Shown here piece by piece: positions 1 through 9,181 of a stretch of 64,000 bases of DNA. The stretch covers positions 1 through 64,000 of IMG/VR virus record IMGVR_UViG_3300020020_000001. The stretch is one strand, 5' to 3'. The translations under genes and the position numbers were made by a program. Each line of letters begins with the position of its first letter. The first letter of the stretch is position 1. Under the pieces are notes generated by a model, which worked only from the letters and a program-made list of their open reading frames with translations, searched no databases and was not told where the DNA came from. Source of the stretch: a virus.

Positions 1-137
1 GTGTATTTTTGATGTCAGAAAGTTGACATGTTAATATTTTAAAGAAACGGAAAGTAGTGTTGGAAATCAAACAGTAGACATAGCCCATATCCAGTCGTAC
101 TCTGTTCTTGAGGTCTCAGCGCAGGGAGGTGACGAAG

Positions 138-476
138 ATGAGCAAGGATGACCGGCTACCCGATGACGCAGGCGAGTGGGATGCCGAAAAAGCACTCCGC
201 AATCTGCGAATGGAACAAGCATTAGACGCGCATGGCACTCCGCAGACCACTGCTAAGCGGTTGTTTGAGGAAAGTCTTCCTGTTGCTACAATGGCTATTG
301 TCCACCTCGCACAGTACTCAATGACTGAAGTTATTCGGTTTAACGCCGCGAAGTACATTGTTGAGCGCACCATGGGTCCTGCCGAGCGTCAGGTAAGCAT
401 TGACGGACGGCACGCCTGGGATGACATTTACGAGAATGTCGTTGAAGAAGCGACAGGCTATCTGAATCAGGGCTGA
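138..476 (+). CDS. Probable small terminase subunit
   Basis: This 112-residue protein is the first gene of the structural module. The start at 138 is chosen because GGGAGGTGACG sits just upstream; an in-frame codon at 108 lacks such a site. The central part reads like phage small terminases: a helical stretch followed by an AAKYIVERTMGP-type segment (about residues 78-90), a pattern seen in actinophage packaging proteins. In the usual role it would bind phage DNA and load it onto the large subunit encoded at 1850. Position supports this, but no DNA-binding motif is certain, so a general head-gene hypothetical remains possible. Confidence 0.5.
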   Translation: MSKDDRLPDDAGEWDAEKALRNLRMEQALDAHGTPQTTAKRLFEESLPVATMAIVHLAQYSMTEVIRFNAAKYIVERTMGPAERQVSIDGRHAWDDIYENVVEEATGYLNQG

Positions 477-533
477 GAAGTATGTAGGCAATATGGCTAC
501 AAGAGCGTAGTCTGCATACACTACATACTTCTC
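475..533. other. Stem-closed structured element between first two genes
   Basis: A 13-bp perfect inverted repeat (475-487 with 521-533) encloses a 33-nt loop that can itself form a short GCTAC/GTAGT hairpin. It overlaps the stop region of the small terminase gene. There is no T tract, so it is not a classic terminator. It resembles the stem-closed elements between the tRNA genes on the other arm. From 534 to 650 I see only one CCTGTGGG motif (551-558) and the ribosome-binding site of the next gene. Confidence 0.45.
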
Positions 534-650
534 GGCTCGACGCTACCATGCCTGTGGGGGTGGGTCAGATGAGGGAATGTGGAAATAGAAGCCTGTGAAT
601 GTCTGATAATGTGCGAAAAGGCACCAATATTAGAACGGAGAAGGTGGTGA

Positions 651-1157
651 ATGATGGCTGTTAGACGAGCGCTGCGTGGAGATAACGTAATTTATCGCAA
701 TGCTAAGGGTGAGAGCATGGCGGTAGTTATTAGTGCTGGTCAGGGGCCGGCGCCGAGTGCTCCCGTTGCTGTTGGCTCAGGGACCGGGGGGACGCTGGCC
801 GCTGCGACGTATACGTATAAGAATACGTATGTCAAGGACGGTATTGAGTCTGAGTTGAGTGCAGCGTCAAACTCGTATGTGGCTACCGGAGCGACGAGTA
901 GTGTGGCGTTAACGGTGGCTGTGGTTGCCGGTGCGACTTCGTATAAGGTTTATGGACGGACAGGTGGTTCGTTCTTACTGATGACGACACTGACTGCGCC
1001 GACGGTTCTTTATACTGATACCGCAGCAGATACCCCAGCAGGTGCTGCGCCGGCTGCTAATCAGAACATTACCTTCCGCACTCCGTATGCTGGCCATGCA
1101 CAGTTGACTGGTATTCTACCTGGTCTGACTGCGGGTACCTACCAGCGGATTTACTAA
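651..1157 (+). CDS. Minor structural protein with Ig/Fn3-like domain
   Basis: This 168-residue protein has two adjacent ATG codons (651, 654) behind a GGAGAAGGTGG site. From about residue 40 to 130 it has an Ig/Fn3-like beta pattern (TYTYKNTYV, then GATSYKVYGRTGGS). The same pattern occurs at the N-terminus of the tail tube protein at 10597. Such domains are common surface decorations on phage heads and tails. Location beside packaging genes suggests a minor virion protein; the exact role is unknown. Confidence 0.45.
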   Translation: MMAVRRALRGDNVIYRNAKGESMAVVISAGQGPAPSAPVAVGSGTGGTLAAATYTYKNTYVKDGIESELSAASNSYVATGATSSVALTVAVVAGATSYKVYGRTGGSFLLMTTLTAPTVLYTDTAADTPAGAAPAANQNITFRTPYAGHAQLTGILPGLTAGTYQRIY

Positions 1158-1166
1158 GGACTTCCT

Positions 1167-1424
1167 GTGGGCATTGATAACAAATACGGTCAGGTTATTG
1201 TGTCTGGTAGCACTATTGCTGAAGATGAGCCGGTGGTTGTCTTCAGAGCGCAGGACAAGATGCTACCGGATTTATTGAAGATATACAAAATACTTTGTAA
1301 AGCCGCAGGAAGTCCGAAAAAGCACTTAGATTTGATTCATGAGTCGGCGGAGCAGATTCGTGCTTGGCAGGCTGAGAACTTCACTCAAGTTCCACAGAGT
1401 GTGAACTACAAACCGGAGGGCTGA
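1167..1424 (+). CDS. Hypothetical head-region protein
   Basis: An 85-residue mostly helical protein starting at GTG within TTCCTGTGGGC, after AAGGA. It contains a VVVFRAQDKMLPDLL stretch and then an IRAWQ helix, a pattern I associate with small conserved actinophage proteins of unknown role encoded near terminase. It is two bases from the next gene, so it is probably co-translated. No function can be assigned. Confidence 0.6.
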   Translation: MGIDNKYGQVIVSGSTIAEDEPVVVFRAQDKMLPDLLKIYKILCKAAGSPKKHLDLIHESAEQIRAWQAENFTQVPQSVNYKPEG

Positions 1425-1425
1425 G

Positions 1426-1641
1426 ATGGCTTGGCTCCCACAGGTCAATGGCCACGTGCAGATTATGTACTTAGATGTCAGTCTGAACTGTATTAAGCTG
1501 CACCCGGGGATTATTACCGCAGTAGTTAACCCAACAACACAAACGATAGACGTGCGCGTAGGCCGAAGTGGTCAGACGTTTGCGGCATTGATTCGTCGAT
1601 TCGACCCGGCCGTCAAGGTTTACCCTTGCTATGTCCCATAG
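1426..1641 (+). CDS. Hypothetical protein
   Basis: A 71-residue protein one base downstream of the previous stop, with GGAGGGCTGAG before its ATG. The sequence looks like a small beta-barrel (alternating V/I strands, IDVRVGRSGQTF). No family was recognised. It belongs to the same early structural operon as terminase. Confidence 0.55.
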   Translation: MAWLPQVNGHVQIMYLDVSLNCIKLHPGIITAVVNPTTQTIDVRVGRSGQTFAALIRRFDPAVKVYPCYVP

Positions 1642-1650
1642 GGGGCAAAA

Positions 1651-1815
1651 ATGTTTGCACTTATTGCGGCAATTATTTGGTTTTTAGCTGCTTTTGGTGT
1701 TAAGCCTGGGAGTGTAGATTTGCTACTGCTCGGACTTGCGTTCTTAGCACTACATTTCTGCTGGGCTTGGGCACCTTGGACTGGTTACATTGGTCGACAA
1801 AACCCACCTGCATAA
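1651..1815 (+). CDS. Small membrane protein
   Basis: A 54-residue ORF with ATG at 1651 preceded by GGGGGC. It consists almost entirely of two hydrophobic segments (about residues 2-16 and 23-42, rich in L, A, W) joined by a KPGSVD turn, ending in GRQNPPA. It is probably a two-pass inner-membrane protein. Its place directly before the large terminase gene is unusual for a membrane protein, and no function is known. Confidence 0.55.
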   Translation: MFALIAAIIWFLAAFGVKPGSVDLLLLGLAFLALHFCWAWAPWTGYIGRQNPPA

Positions 1816-1849
1816 TACTTAACAAGGACGAGAAGAACGCAGGAGTGTC

Positions 1850-3259
1850 ATGAGTGTGGATGCGATTCGTGCGGTTTCGAAGGATAAATTCTTCGCGCAT
1901 ATAGGCTATAAACCGCACGAAAAGCAACAATTATTCCACAAGAGTGCAGCTAGATTCAAAATTCCAGTGTGTGGCCGCCGATTTGGCAAAACATACATGG
2001 GTGCCCGTGAAGCTGAGCCGCTGCTTATGGTACCAAATAAGCTGATTTGGATTGTTGGTCCTACCTATGACCTTGGAGAGAAGGAATTCCGGGTCATTTG
2101 GCAGGACATGATTGTTAAGCTTGGGTTGGGAAAAGAGAAAACTGTCAAGCGCGCGTTCAACAAACGAGCTGGCGACATGTTCATCGAATTTCCTTGGAAT
2201 ACGCGGCTTGAAGTGCGGAGCGCAGACCGACCCGAGACGTTGGTTGGTGATGCCCTTGACTACGTGATTATGGCCGAAGCGGCAAAGCATACTAAGGAAA
2301 CCTGGGACCGGTTCATTCGACCTGCATTGGCGGACCGTCGTGGGAACGCGACGTTCAGCACCACACCCGAAGGGCAGAACTGGATTCACGACCTGTGGCA
2401 AATGGGTCGGAACCCGTTGTTTGAAGATTATGAGTCATGGCGATTTCCATCGTGGGAAAATAAGGTTATTTACCCTGGTGGCCGGCAGGACCCAGAAATT
2501 GTGCTGCTCGAACGAACAATGCCATTTGAATGGTTCCTCCAAGAAATTGCTGCCGACTTCACCTCATTCATGGGCAAGATTTATTCTGAGTGGGATGAAG
2601 TTACCCATGTGCGACCAACAAAATTCAACCCAGCCTGGAAAAACTACATAGCATTTGACTGGGGTTTCGTTAACCCGATGGCCGCAGTAGAATTTCAGGT
2701 TGACCCAATGGACCGTGTCCATGTTTGGCGCATGCATTATAAGACACATACTCGGTTGGAAACTTTCCTCAATGAAATGAAGACTCGACCACAGCCGGAC
2801 GGTTACCACATTAACTTGTGCTTTGGCGATGCCGCCGACCCAGAAGCTACAGCAACAGTCTGCGAAAAATTCTTTGCCTGCCTAAGTGACCCGATGTCTA
2901 AGAACAATTGGCGAGAAGGCATAGATTTAGTAAAAGGATTTTTGCGGACCCAGACCGTAGGCGAGGCCGACGAATACGGGACGCCAGTGGACGAGCCGTG
3001 GCTGTTCGTGGACCCGTCCTGTGGGGACCTGATTCGAGAGTTCAACAACTACCGGGCGGCTGCGCCAAGCTCAGGCAAACCGAGAAACCCACGCGAAGAT
3101 GCCCAAAAGTATGATGACCACGCACTCGATGCGCTACGCTACGGTCTTATGCACATTTTCAAGCTGGGCGCAACGCAGAGTTTGAGCAGTACTGTCGACG
3201 CGAGTGACCTAACTCAAGTTCCTAGCTCTGGCTACTTTACTTCGAACATGAGCTTCTGA
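1850..3259 (+). CDS. terL: Large terminase subunit (ATPase-nuclease)
   Basis: A 469-residue DNA-packaging motor. The N-terminal ATPase carries a Walker A variant CGRRFGKTYMG (about residues 38-48) and a Walker B-like DYVIMAEA (about 142). The C-terminal RNase H-like nuclease shows FDWGFVNP (about 275) and FGDAADPEA (about 325). Length is normal for the family. The start follows CGCAGGAGTGTC. It cuts concatemeric DNA and pumps it into the prohead through the portal encoded at 3654. Its stop overlaps the next start (TGATG). Confidence 0.93.
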   Translation: MSVDAIRAVSKDKFFAHIGYKPHEKQQLFHKSAARFKIPVCGRRFGKTYMGAREAEPLLMVPNKLIWIVGPTYDLGEKEFRVIWQDMIVKLGLGKEKTVKRAFNKRAGDMFIEFPWNTRLEVRSADRPETLVGDALDYVIMAEAAKHTKETWDRFIRPALADRRGNATFSTTPEGQNWIHDLWQMGRNPLFEDYESWRFPSWENKVIYPGGRQDPEIVLLERTMPFEWFLQEIAADFTSFMGKIYSEWDEVTHVRPTKFNPAWKNYIAFDWGFVNPMAAVEFQVDPMDRVHVWRMHYKTHTRLETFLNEMKTRPQPDGYHINLCFGDAADPEATATVCEKFFACLSDPMSKNNWREGIDLVKGFLRTQTVGEADEYGTPVDEPWLFVDPSCGDLIREFNNYRAAAPSSGKPRNPREDAQKYDDHALDALRYGLMHIFKLGATQSLSSTVDASDLTQVPSSGYFTSNMSF

Positions 3260-3657
3260 TGACGAATAGCAAAACTCGTGACGACCTAGTAGTCAAAGAT
3301 ACCTGTCCGCGCCGGCAAGAGAACCACCTCATAGTAGAAGAATTACTCGATGGTTGGCACTGGCGCGGCCAATTGCTCCATTGCACCTACTGTGGGTCAT
3401 TACAACCAGACATGCTGCTGAGTCTCATGGCCGCAAATACAGGGTGCGAGCTTGGACCCACAGACAAGAACTATAAGGTGTACGTGCGGCAACAAGGTGT
3501 CCATGTGGGCAAATTCTACTTCCAGCATTTTAGTGTAGCGAACTGCCAGCGGTTCATTGAACTTTACAACCAGAAACCGCGCACCTTCACTGTGGGTTAC
3601 CCACACCACTTTTATGTGCTACCGTTCTTCGTCGCATTGGAAGGGAGGGATAAATGA
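3259..3657 (+). CDS. Hypothetical protein between terminase and portal
   Basis: A 132-residue protein overlapping terminase by one base and the portal gene by four bases (ATGA). It contains a CTYC pair near residue 42 preceded by a cysteine near residue 16, suggesting a small zinc site, and aromatic-rich beta strands in the second half. A gene of this size commonly sits here in actinophages. The function is unknown. Confidence 0.7.
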   Translation: MTNSKTRDDLVVKDTCPRRQENHLIVEELLDGWHWRGQLLHCTYCGSLQPDMLLSLMAANTGCELGPTDKNYKVYVRQQGVHVGKFYFQHFSVANCQRFIELYNQKPRTFTVGYPHHFYVLPFFVALEGRDK

Positions 3658-5210
3658 CGAGCGTAGAAGAAGCCGTTGCAGTTATTGAGGAAAACATTGG
3701 CTTGAAGATTGAGTCGATGAACCTCAATGAAGTGCTTAATGATGACCGCTACGAGTTAATCAACACAGTATATGACCCAGTCAATGGTTCATACATTGTG
3801 ATGGCAGAGCGTGACCCCCGGTTGTCTGTGGGTGTGGCAACGCGAGAGTTGGGTTATAGCTCGCCATCTCCGTTTACCGCGTGGACGCGCGAGGAGCGGG
3901 TTGGTGAGTTAAGAGACAAGCTTGGCATTCGCAAGTACTATGACATGAAGCGGGCCGATGGTACTATTCGTGGGGCGCTGCGCCTGCTGAAGACTCCAGT
4001 GATGGCAGCTCGTTGGTTTGTCGAGCCGGCTAGTGATTCTACTATTGACCAAAACATTGCCAAGTTTGTGCAAAAGAACCTGTTTGAGCAGCTTAATACA
4101 CCATGGCACCGAGTGCTAGAAGATGCCTTGCTCATGTGTGAGTATGGTTACATGCCGCTAGAGAAGGTGTACGGTGTTGACTCTGACGGCAGAATTATTC
4201 TAAGAAAACTAGCACCAAGACACCCGCTTGATATTCAGGAATGGCTTTACGATGCAGCCGGTGGGCCAGACGCTATTGTCATGGACCCAACCGAGGCGAA
4301 TGGCTTCGAGAATATTCTTATACCAATCGAGAAGCTGGTAGTCTTCGTCCTAGAGCAAGAAGCTGGTGATATGCGTGGCATTTCCATCCTTCGGTCAGCA
4401 TATAAACACTACTTTTACAAAGACACACTCTATAAGATTGATGCTATTCAGAAGGAACGACACGGTATTGGTGTCCCAATTATTAAGCTCCCAATGGGTT
4501 TCACTGCCGCCGATCGAGTCCTCGCGGATGATCTTGGTAGAAACCTTAGAACCAACGAGCGGGCGCACATTACGGTTCCGGCCAACTGGGAAGTACTCTT
4601 TGCCAAGTTAGAAGGACAACCGGTTGACTGTCTGCCATCGATTCAACACCATAACGATCAGATTATGCAAAACATTATTGCGCCATTCTACAACGATAGT
4701 AATGCTAAAGAAGACTCAATGAACATGTTCTACAAAGGTACCCGATACATTGCGGCGACAATTGCTGATACGATGAACCGCTACGTGATTAAGCAACTCG
4801 TAGACTTCAACTATTCTCGTGGTTCCTACCCTATTCTTCGGGCTCGACGTATCGGGGAGAATGAGGACCTGCGTACTTGGTCTTTCGCCTTCCGAAACTT
4901 GGTTGGTGCTGGCGCTATTCAACCAGATGATGAGTTGGAAAAGTTCTTACGCATCGAGCTTGACCTACCTCCAATGGACAAGGCAACGACGCGGGCCTTG
5001 CTTCAGCCACAGAACCCTGATGATCCAAACAACCAAGCTAATCCGAATGATGATGAAAAAGATGTCAACGACCAACTAAAGAATAACCACCTTTCGAACC
5101 CGACTGACACGGTTGGACCACCAAGAGTTGGTCTCCCTCGTCAGAAAACGAGTCCACCTGTGGGCCTGCCAGCAAAAAACACTGGCCGCGACAGATCTGG
5201 TGGTAATTAG
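3654..5210 (+). CDS. Portal protein (DUF935-like)
   Basis: A 518-residue portal protein of the Mu gp29/DUF935 type, which forms the dodecameric ring at the head vertex used for DNA entry and exit. It shows the typical order: acidic N-terminus, LRLLKTPVMAARWFVEPAS, then EYGYMPLEKVY, a helical core, and a disordered Asn/Asp- and Pro-rich C-terminus from about residue 440. It lies immediately before the Mu-I-like protease, which fits a Mu-type head module. It ends in TAG. Confidence 0.85.
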   Translation: MTSVEEAVAVIEENIGLKIESMNLNEVLNDDRYELINTVYDPVNGSYIVMAERDPRLSVGVATRELGYSSPSPFTAWTREERVGELRDKLGIRKYYDMKRADGTIRGALRLLKTPVMAARWFVEPASDSTIDQNIAKFVQKNLFEQLNTPWHRVLEDALLMCEYGYMPLEKVYGVDSDGRIILRKLAPRHPLDIQEWLYDAAGGPDAIVMDPTEANGFENILIPIEKLVVFVLEQEAGDMRGISILRSAYKHYFYKDTLYKIDAIQKERHGIGVPIIKLPMGFTAADRVLADDLGRNLRTNERAHITVPANWEVLFAKLEGQPVDCLPSIQHHNDQIMQNIIAPFYNDSNAKEDSMNMFYKGTRYIAATIADTMNRYVIKQLVDFNYSRGSYPILRARRIGENEDLRTWSFAFRNLVGAGAIQPDDELEKFLRIELDLPPMDKATTRALLQPQNPDDPNNQANPNDDEKDVNDQLKNNHLSNPTDTVGPPRVGLPRQKTSPPVGLPAKNTGRDRSGGN

Positions 5211-5227
5211 TAAAAGGGAGGAATAGC

Positions 5228-5500
5228 ATGCGAGCTGAGCCAGTTCTGTCAGTACGCCAACGCAGATTGATGCAGACAATTCCGCCAGTGGAGTCGGTGC
5301 GTCAGAAAACTGTCATTGAGATGTCTGACCGGATGGTACGTGGATTCAAAAAGAACGCTCAGAGGATTGCGAACAAGCAAGGAACAACGTACGATAAAGC
5401 CGCTGCCATCCTGGCCGCGTCTACCCGTCGCGCCTCCGCCGCAGCAAGACGTAGAAATCCCCGTCTGAACAAGGTTAATGGTAAAGGGGATAATAAATGA
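5228..5500 (+). CDS. Small basic head-region protein
   Basis: A 90-residue, strongly basic protein (Arg/Lys-rich C-terminus, ASTRRASAAARRRNPRL) starting after AAAGGGAGGAATAGC and overlapping the next start by four bases. Position between portal and protease suggests a head assembly or scaffolding accessory protein. No family was recognised. High charge is compatible with DNA or scaffold binding. Confidence 0.55.
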   Translation: MRAEPVLSVRQRRLMQTIPPVESVRQKTVIEMSDRMVRGFKKNAQRIANKQGTTYDKAAAILAASTRRASAAARRRNPRLNKVNGKGDNK

Positions 5501-6609
5501 AGTCCAGCTTTGTTCTCGACGTTGAGGGTCTAACCTTCAGCGACACCAATGGTGTAGAGGGTAGCTGGGTTCATGCCCTACCAATTGGCGCTTACAAGCA
5601 TCCTGTATATGGCACAATTGAGATCACTCCTGATCGTGCCAAGAACTTCGCAGATGGTGTAAAGTCCAAGGTTCGTGGCATTGATCCTAGTATCAACTAC
5701 AACCATGACAACAAAGATGTTGCGGCCGGGTGGGTTAAAGATGCCGATGCCCGTGTTGATGGCCTTTGGCTCTTTGTTGAGTGGGTAAAGAACGCCGCAC
5801 AGAAGATCAAAGACAAAGAGTGGCGTTACTTTTCTTCGGAATTCGAAGATGAGTGGGAAGACTCAACTGGTAAGAAGCACAAGGACGTCATCCTTGGCGG
5901 TGCGCTTACAAACCGACCATTCATGAAGAACCTTGTGCCTATCAACCTATCAGAGGCAACCTACAGTCTCGCCTTCGACCTCGTTGCTGCTGCAACAGGT
6001 ACAGACCCGGATGCCCTGAAGGGGGGTAACATGCCACTAAGTGAAGACGATCTGAAGAAGATTGTCGAAGGTGTTACAACCAAGCTAGCAGAAGCCAAGG
6101 TCACTGATTCTGCACCAACGAAGTCTCTCGCGGATCTGCCGGAGCTAAAGGCGCTTGCAGAAGAGAACCCGATGGTTGCTACTCTGATTAAGTTTGTTGA
6201 GACGCAGAAGGTTGAGCTTACTTCTAACGCTCAGGCACTACGTCTAGCAGAGGTTGACCGGAAGCTGGCCGACTTCGATCGCTCGAAGATTGTGCTAACG
6301 CCAGTTGCACGTAAGCTTGCCGGTGACATCATGATGTCACTGAGTGATGACCTCCAGGAGCCATTCTGGAAGCTGCTTACGGAAATGAAGCGTGGTTCCT
6401 CGTTCCTAGTAGAGCTAGGCGAGCGGGCCGGAGCTACTGTGAACTACGGTTCACACAAGTCAGCCGTGCAGATGTTTGATGATGCCTGCAAGAAGCTTAT
6501 GTCTGAGGAAAAGCTCAGCATGTCCGACGCACTAGAGCGTGCAGCGGCGAACGACCCTAACCTATACGCTCGTTACCGCGCTGAGCTAATGGAAGGGGTG
6601 ACTAACTAA
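5497..6609 (+). CDS. Capsid maturation protease/scaffold (Mu gpI-like)
   Basis: A 370-residue protein whose N-terminal 160 residues match the Mu-like protease family: GIDPSINYNHDNKDVAAGW, then WLFVEWVKNAAQKIKDKEWRYFSSEF and GGALTNRPFMKNL. The C-terminal half is charged and helical, the usual scaffold part. It would cleave scaffold and itself during prohead maturation. An internal ATG near 6031 after GGGGGTAAC could give a separate scaffold form, as in Mu; this is inference. It overlaps the next gene by one base. Confidence 0.82.
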   Translation: MKSSFVLDVEGLTFSDTNGVEGSWVHALPIGAYKHPVYGTIEITPDRAKNFADGVKSKVRGIDPSINYNHDNKDVAAGWVKDADARVDGLWLFVEWVKNAAQKIKDKEWRYFSSEFEDEWEDSTGKKHKDVILGGALTNRPFMKNLVPINLSEATYSLAFDLVAAATGTDPDALKGGNMPLSEDDLKKIVEGVTTKLAEAKVTDSAPTKSLADLPELKALAEENPMVATLIKFVETQKVELTSNAQALRLAEVDRKLADFDRSKIVLTPVARKLAGDIMMSLSDDLQEPFWKLLTEMKRGSSFLVELGERAGATVNYGSHKSAVQMFDDACKKLMSEEKLSMSDALERAAANDPNLYARYRAELMEGVTN

Positions 6610-7043
6610 TGGCTGGTGCTGGTGCAAACTTTGTCCTAGACAAGGGCTTCCTAGCCATGCCCACATACAACAGCTCTGCGGCTGCTGGTGTGGTTGCAAA
6701 CCGATTCGTGAAGTTTGGTGCTACGGCCGGAACTGTAGACCTGAATGTTGCTTCTACTACACGCTCTATTGGTGTGGTTATGGAGAACGTTGATGCAGCC
6801 AAGGTTGTCACTGGTAAGGTAGTAGTTGACGTACGCATGATGGGTATTGCTACCGTTGTTGTTACAACTGCTACTTCTCTTGTACTTGGTAGCGTTGTAA
6901 TGTCATCCACCACTGGTGGCGTGCTGCTTGCTGCAACTGCTACCAACATTCCACTTGGCATTCTCGTTGGAATCACTGGAACTGTAGCGGCTGGTGACCT
7001 GGTTCAGGTTCTACTATGCCCTGGCCTACCTGCGATCCCATAA
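6609..7043 (+). CDS. Capsid decoration protein (DUF2190-like)
   Basis: A 144-residue Ala/Val/Thr/Gly-rich beta protein between protease and major capsid genes. The composition and the closing GILVGITGTVAAGDLVQVLL motif fit DUF2190-type cement proteins that trimerise on the head surface. It starts at the TAATG overlap with the protease gene. Family assignment rests on pattern and position. Confidence 0.65.
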   Translation: MAGAGANFVLDKGFLAMPTYNSSAAAGVVANRFVKFGATAGTVDLNVASTTRSIGVVMENVDAAKVVTGKVVVDVRMMGIATVVVTTATSLVLGSVVMSSTTGGVLLAATATNIPLGILVGITGTVAAGDLVQVLLCPGLPAIP

Positions 7044-7330
7044 TGCTCTATTTGGAAAAGAAGACCAGATTCGCAGCGATTCAATGGACTGGAAGTAATC
7101 AGTCTGATGTAGAAGATTTTGTTGCGCTTCTGCCACAACTTGATCCATTTTACCAACAGTTTACATCGGTTTCTGTGTCCGATTCTAGTGGCACATTAAC
7201 CATATCCTGGAGTGGTGGATCAACGATTGTCTACACAAACTATTGGGTTGTAGAAGGAATTATTGCTGGTGTCATGTTGGCATCGGCACTAGATGTTCTT
7301 CCGTATACATACTCTTTGGTTTCTCCGTAA
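7043..7330 (+). CDS. Hypothetical head-region protein
   Basis: A 95-residue protein; the ATG at 7043 overlaps the previous TAA, which favours it over an in-frame codon at 7016. It begins MLYLEKKTRFAAIQWTG, a pattern seen in small phage proteins of unknown role, and is then rich in Ser/Thr beta strands. No function is assigned. Confidence 0.6.
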   Translation: MLYLEKKTRFAAIQWTGSNQSDVEDFVALLPQLDPFYQQFTSVSVSDSSGTLTISWSGGSTIVYTNYWVVEGIIAGVMLASALDVLPYTYSLVSP

Positions 7331-7351
7331 TTTGAAGGGAGGGTAAACTAG

Positions 7352-8326
7352 ATGGCGGCTTACAACCCGACTGGGTCTGGCAACGTTCACACCGATCAGA
7401 TTCTTACACAGATCAGTGTAGCGTGGCCAAACAACGGACTAGTAGGTGAGCGGCTTTTGCCTTCGGTGAAGGTACAAAAGCAGTCAGATAAGTACTACAT
7501 CTTCGGGCGTGAAGGTTGGCTTCCAGAGGACGACAACCGTGCTCCTGGAACTGTGGCGAATGAGATTCAAGGATACACGCTTTCCACAGACACCTACTAC
7601 GCTCGTGAGCACTCTCTTCAGATTCCTGTAACGGACGAAGAGCGTGACAATGTTGACTCACCACTTGCACCAGACCGTGACGCAACCGAGCTAGTTACGT
7701 CCAAGATTATGCTTGGTCGTGAGGTTGCAATCAAGACGCTTGTTACCACAACGGCTAACTACGCGTCTGGTCTTAGCACCACACTTGTTGGTGCAGCTCA
7801 GTGGAATGCAGCCAACTACGCAACGTCAGACCCAATTTCTGACCTGCGTGCCGGCAAGGTAGCGGTTCACGCTAAGATTTTCCAGGAGCCAAACACTCTG
7901 GTAGTTCCTTACCAGGTTATGGCTGCTCTGGAGGATCACCCAGACTTCCTAGAGCGTATCAAGTACTCTGAGCGGGCGATTTTCAGCCCAGAGCTTCTAG
8001 CTGCCATTCTAGGTTTCTCTACCGTGATCGTGCCTGGCGTTGGTATCAACTCTGCTAACCCTGGTGCTACTGCCTCGCTCGGCTACCTGTGGGGCAAGGA
8101 CGTTGTTATGGCATGGGTGCCTCCGCGTCCAGGTCTGAAGATTCCTGCCTTTGGTTATGAGTTTACCTGGGGTAGTCAGTATGTTGACCGCTGGCGTGAG
8201 GAGCCACGAAAGTCGGATCTTATCCGTGCTTCTCGTCGTTATGACCTCAAGCTAGTAGCACAAGGTGAAGGCGCCGACGCAGGTAAGTCAATTGCAGGAT
8301 ACCTCATCAAAGCCGCGATTGCGTAG
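7352..8326 (+). CDS. Major capsid protein
   Basis: A 324-residue protein after TTGAAGGGAGGGTAAAC. Size, place after the decoration gene, and sequence pattern (AWPNNGLVGERLLPSVKV at the N-terminus, FIFGREGW-like strand, ITSKIMLGREVA helix, YEFTWGSQYVDRWREEP near the C-terminus) identify the HK97-fold major head protein of the Mu-like/E family. It would form the icosahedral shell. An independent check would be mass spectrometry of virions. Confidence 0.87.
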   Translation: MAAYNPTGSGNVHTDQILTQISVAWPNNGLVGERLLPSVKVQKQSDKYYIFGREGWLPEDDNRAPGTVANEIQGYTLSTDTYYAREHSLQIPVTDEERDNVDSPLAPDRDATELVTSKIMLGREVAIKTLVTTTANYASGLSTTLVGAAQWNAANYATSDPISDLRAGKVAVHAKIFQEPNTLVVPYQVMAALEDHPDFLERIKYSERAIFSPELLAAILGFSTVIVPGVGINSANPGATASLGYLWGKDVVMAWVPPRPGLKIPAFGYEFTWGSQYVDRWREEPRKSDLIRASRRYDLKLVAQGEGADAGKSIAGYLIKAAIA

Positions 8327-8338
8327 TTGAGGAGAATC

Positions 8339-8716
8339 ATGCCAAAGAAGCTATTTGCGGTTACTAACGTCAAGTTCAGTGGTGACGGTGCCGATTTCGT
8401 TGCTGCTGGCAATGAAGTAGATCCTTCTAAGTTCTCCAAGGAAGATCTAGTTGCACTTCATGATGCTGGCGCCATTGAGGTACGCATTGTGGAAGCTGAG
8501 GAGAAGGTTGCAGAGCGGCCTTCACCACTCGACGACCCAGACGCAGTGGTAGTAGACGAAGTAGCAGAAGCCAAGGCTAAGGAAGCTGCTGACAAGAAGG
8601 CAGCCGACGAAAAGGCAGCGGCTGAGAAGAAAGCTGCGGAAGACGTGGTTAAGGCTGCTACTCCAGCAAAGACAACGCCAACTTCGACGCCTGCCAAGTC
8701 GGAGGGCACTAAGTAA
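8339..8716 (+). CDS. Hypothetical neck/head protein with Ala-Lys coiled coil
   Basis: A 125-residue protein. The ATG at 8339 has TGAGGAGAATC in front; an in-frame TTG at 8327 is less likely. The N-terminal 50 residues form a small alpha/beta unit (KLFAVTNVKFSG). The rest is low-complexity Ala/Lys/Glu heptad-like sequence ending in Thr-Pro-Ala. It sits between capsid and connector genes. Such tails are often flexible linkers. Confidence 0.6.
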   Translation: MPKKLFAVTNVKFSGDGADFVAAGNEVDPSKFSKEDLVALHDAGAIEVRIVEAEEKVAERPSPLDDPDAVVVDEVAEAKAKEAADKKAADEKAAAEKKAAEDVVKAATPAKTTPTSTPAKSEGTK

Positions 8717-8728
8717 GATAGGGGCGTA

Positions 8729-9181
8729 ATGGCACGTATTACCCCCGATGACGCGCAGGGGTGGGGAGAATCTACAAAACTAGATCTCTCCACCCTTGAT
8801 GCGTCATTGCTGAATCAAATTGAAGCAGAGATACTAGGTAGGCTAAGCAGCGCCTACGACTCTACCCTGTGGGTAGACGACTTAACTACACCAACCCTGG
8901 TTAAAGTCATCATTGCTAAGACTTATGTTGCTTGGTTCTACGATAGACAATACAGTGAGAATCAAGACGAAGGCAATGATTACGCAGCACTACTGCGCAT
9001 GAACGCAGAAATGCTTATGACTGGACTTATTGATGGAACCATAGACATTCCTGATGTTCCTCAAGTAGGTAGTGGTTTGGGTGCTAGCTTCTATCCTAAT
9101 GATGCATCTTCGGCACAAGAACCAACCTTTGATGATCCATCACTAGGACCATCTAAGTTCAGTATGGGCAGAGTGTTCTAA
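8729..9181 (+). CDS. Head-tail connector/adaptor protein
   Basis: A 150-residue protein directly after the capsid genes, with helical content around WVDDLTTPTLVKVIIAKTYVAWFYDRQYSE. This resembles DUF1320/Mu gp36-type and HK97 gp6-type adaptors that bind below the portal. It overlaps the next gene by one base (TAATG). The role as head completion protein is assigned mainly from gene order. Confidence 0.65.
   Translation: MARITPDDAQGWGESTKLDLSTLDASLLNQIEAEILGRLSSAYDSTLWVDDLTTPTLVKVIIAKTYVAWFYDRQYSENQDEGNDYAALLRMNAEMLMTGLIDGTIDIPDVPQVGSGLGASFYPNDASSAQEPTFDDPSLGPSKFSMGRVF

Noticed and set aside
23-28. TTGACA as a promoter -35 box upstream of the first gene
   Set aside because: No acceptable -10 sequence at the right spacing; a single hexamer is not enough.
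1931-2401. Long ORF antisense to the large terminase gene
   Set aside because: Frame shadow of a strongly supported packaging gene; no start signal.
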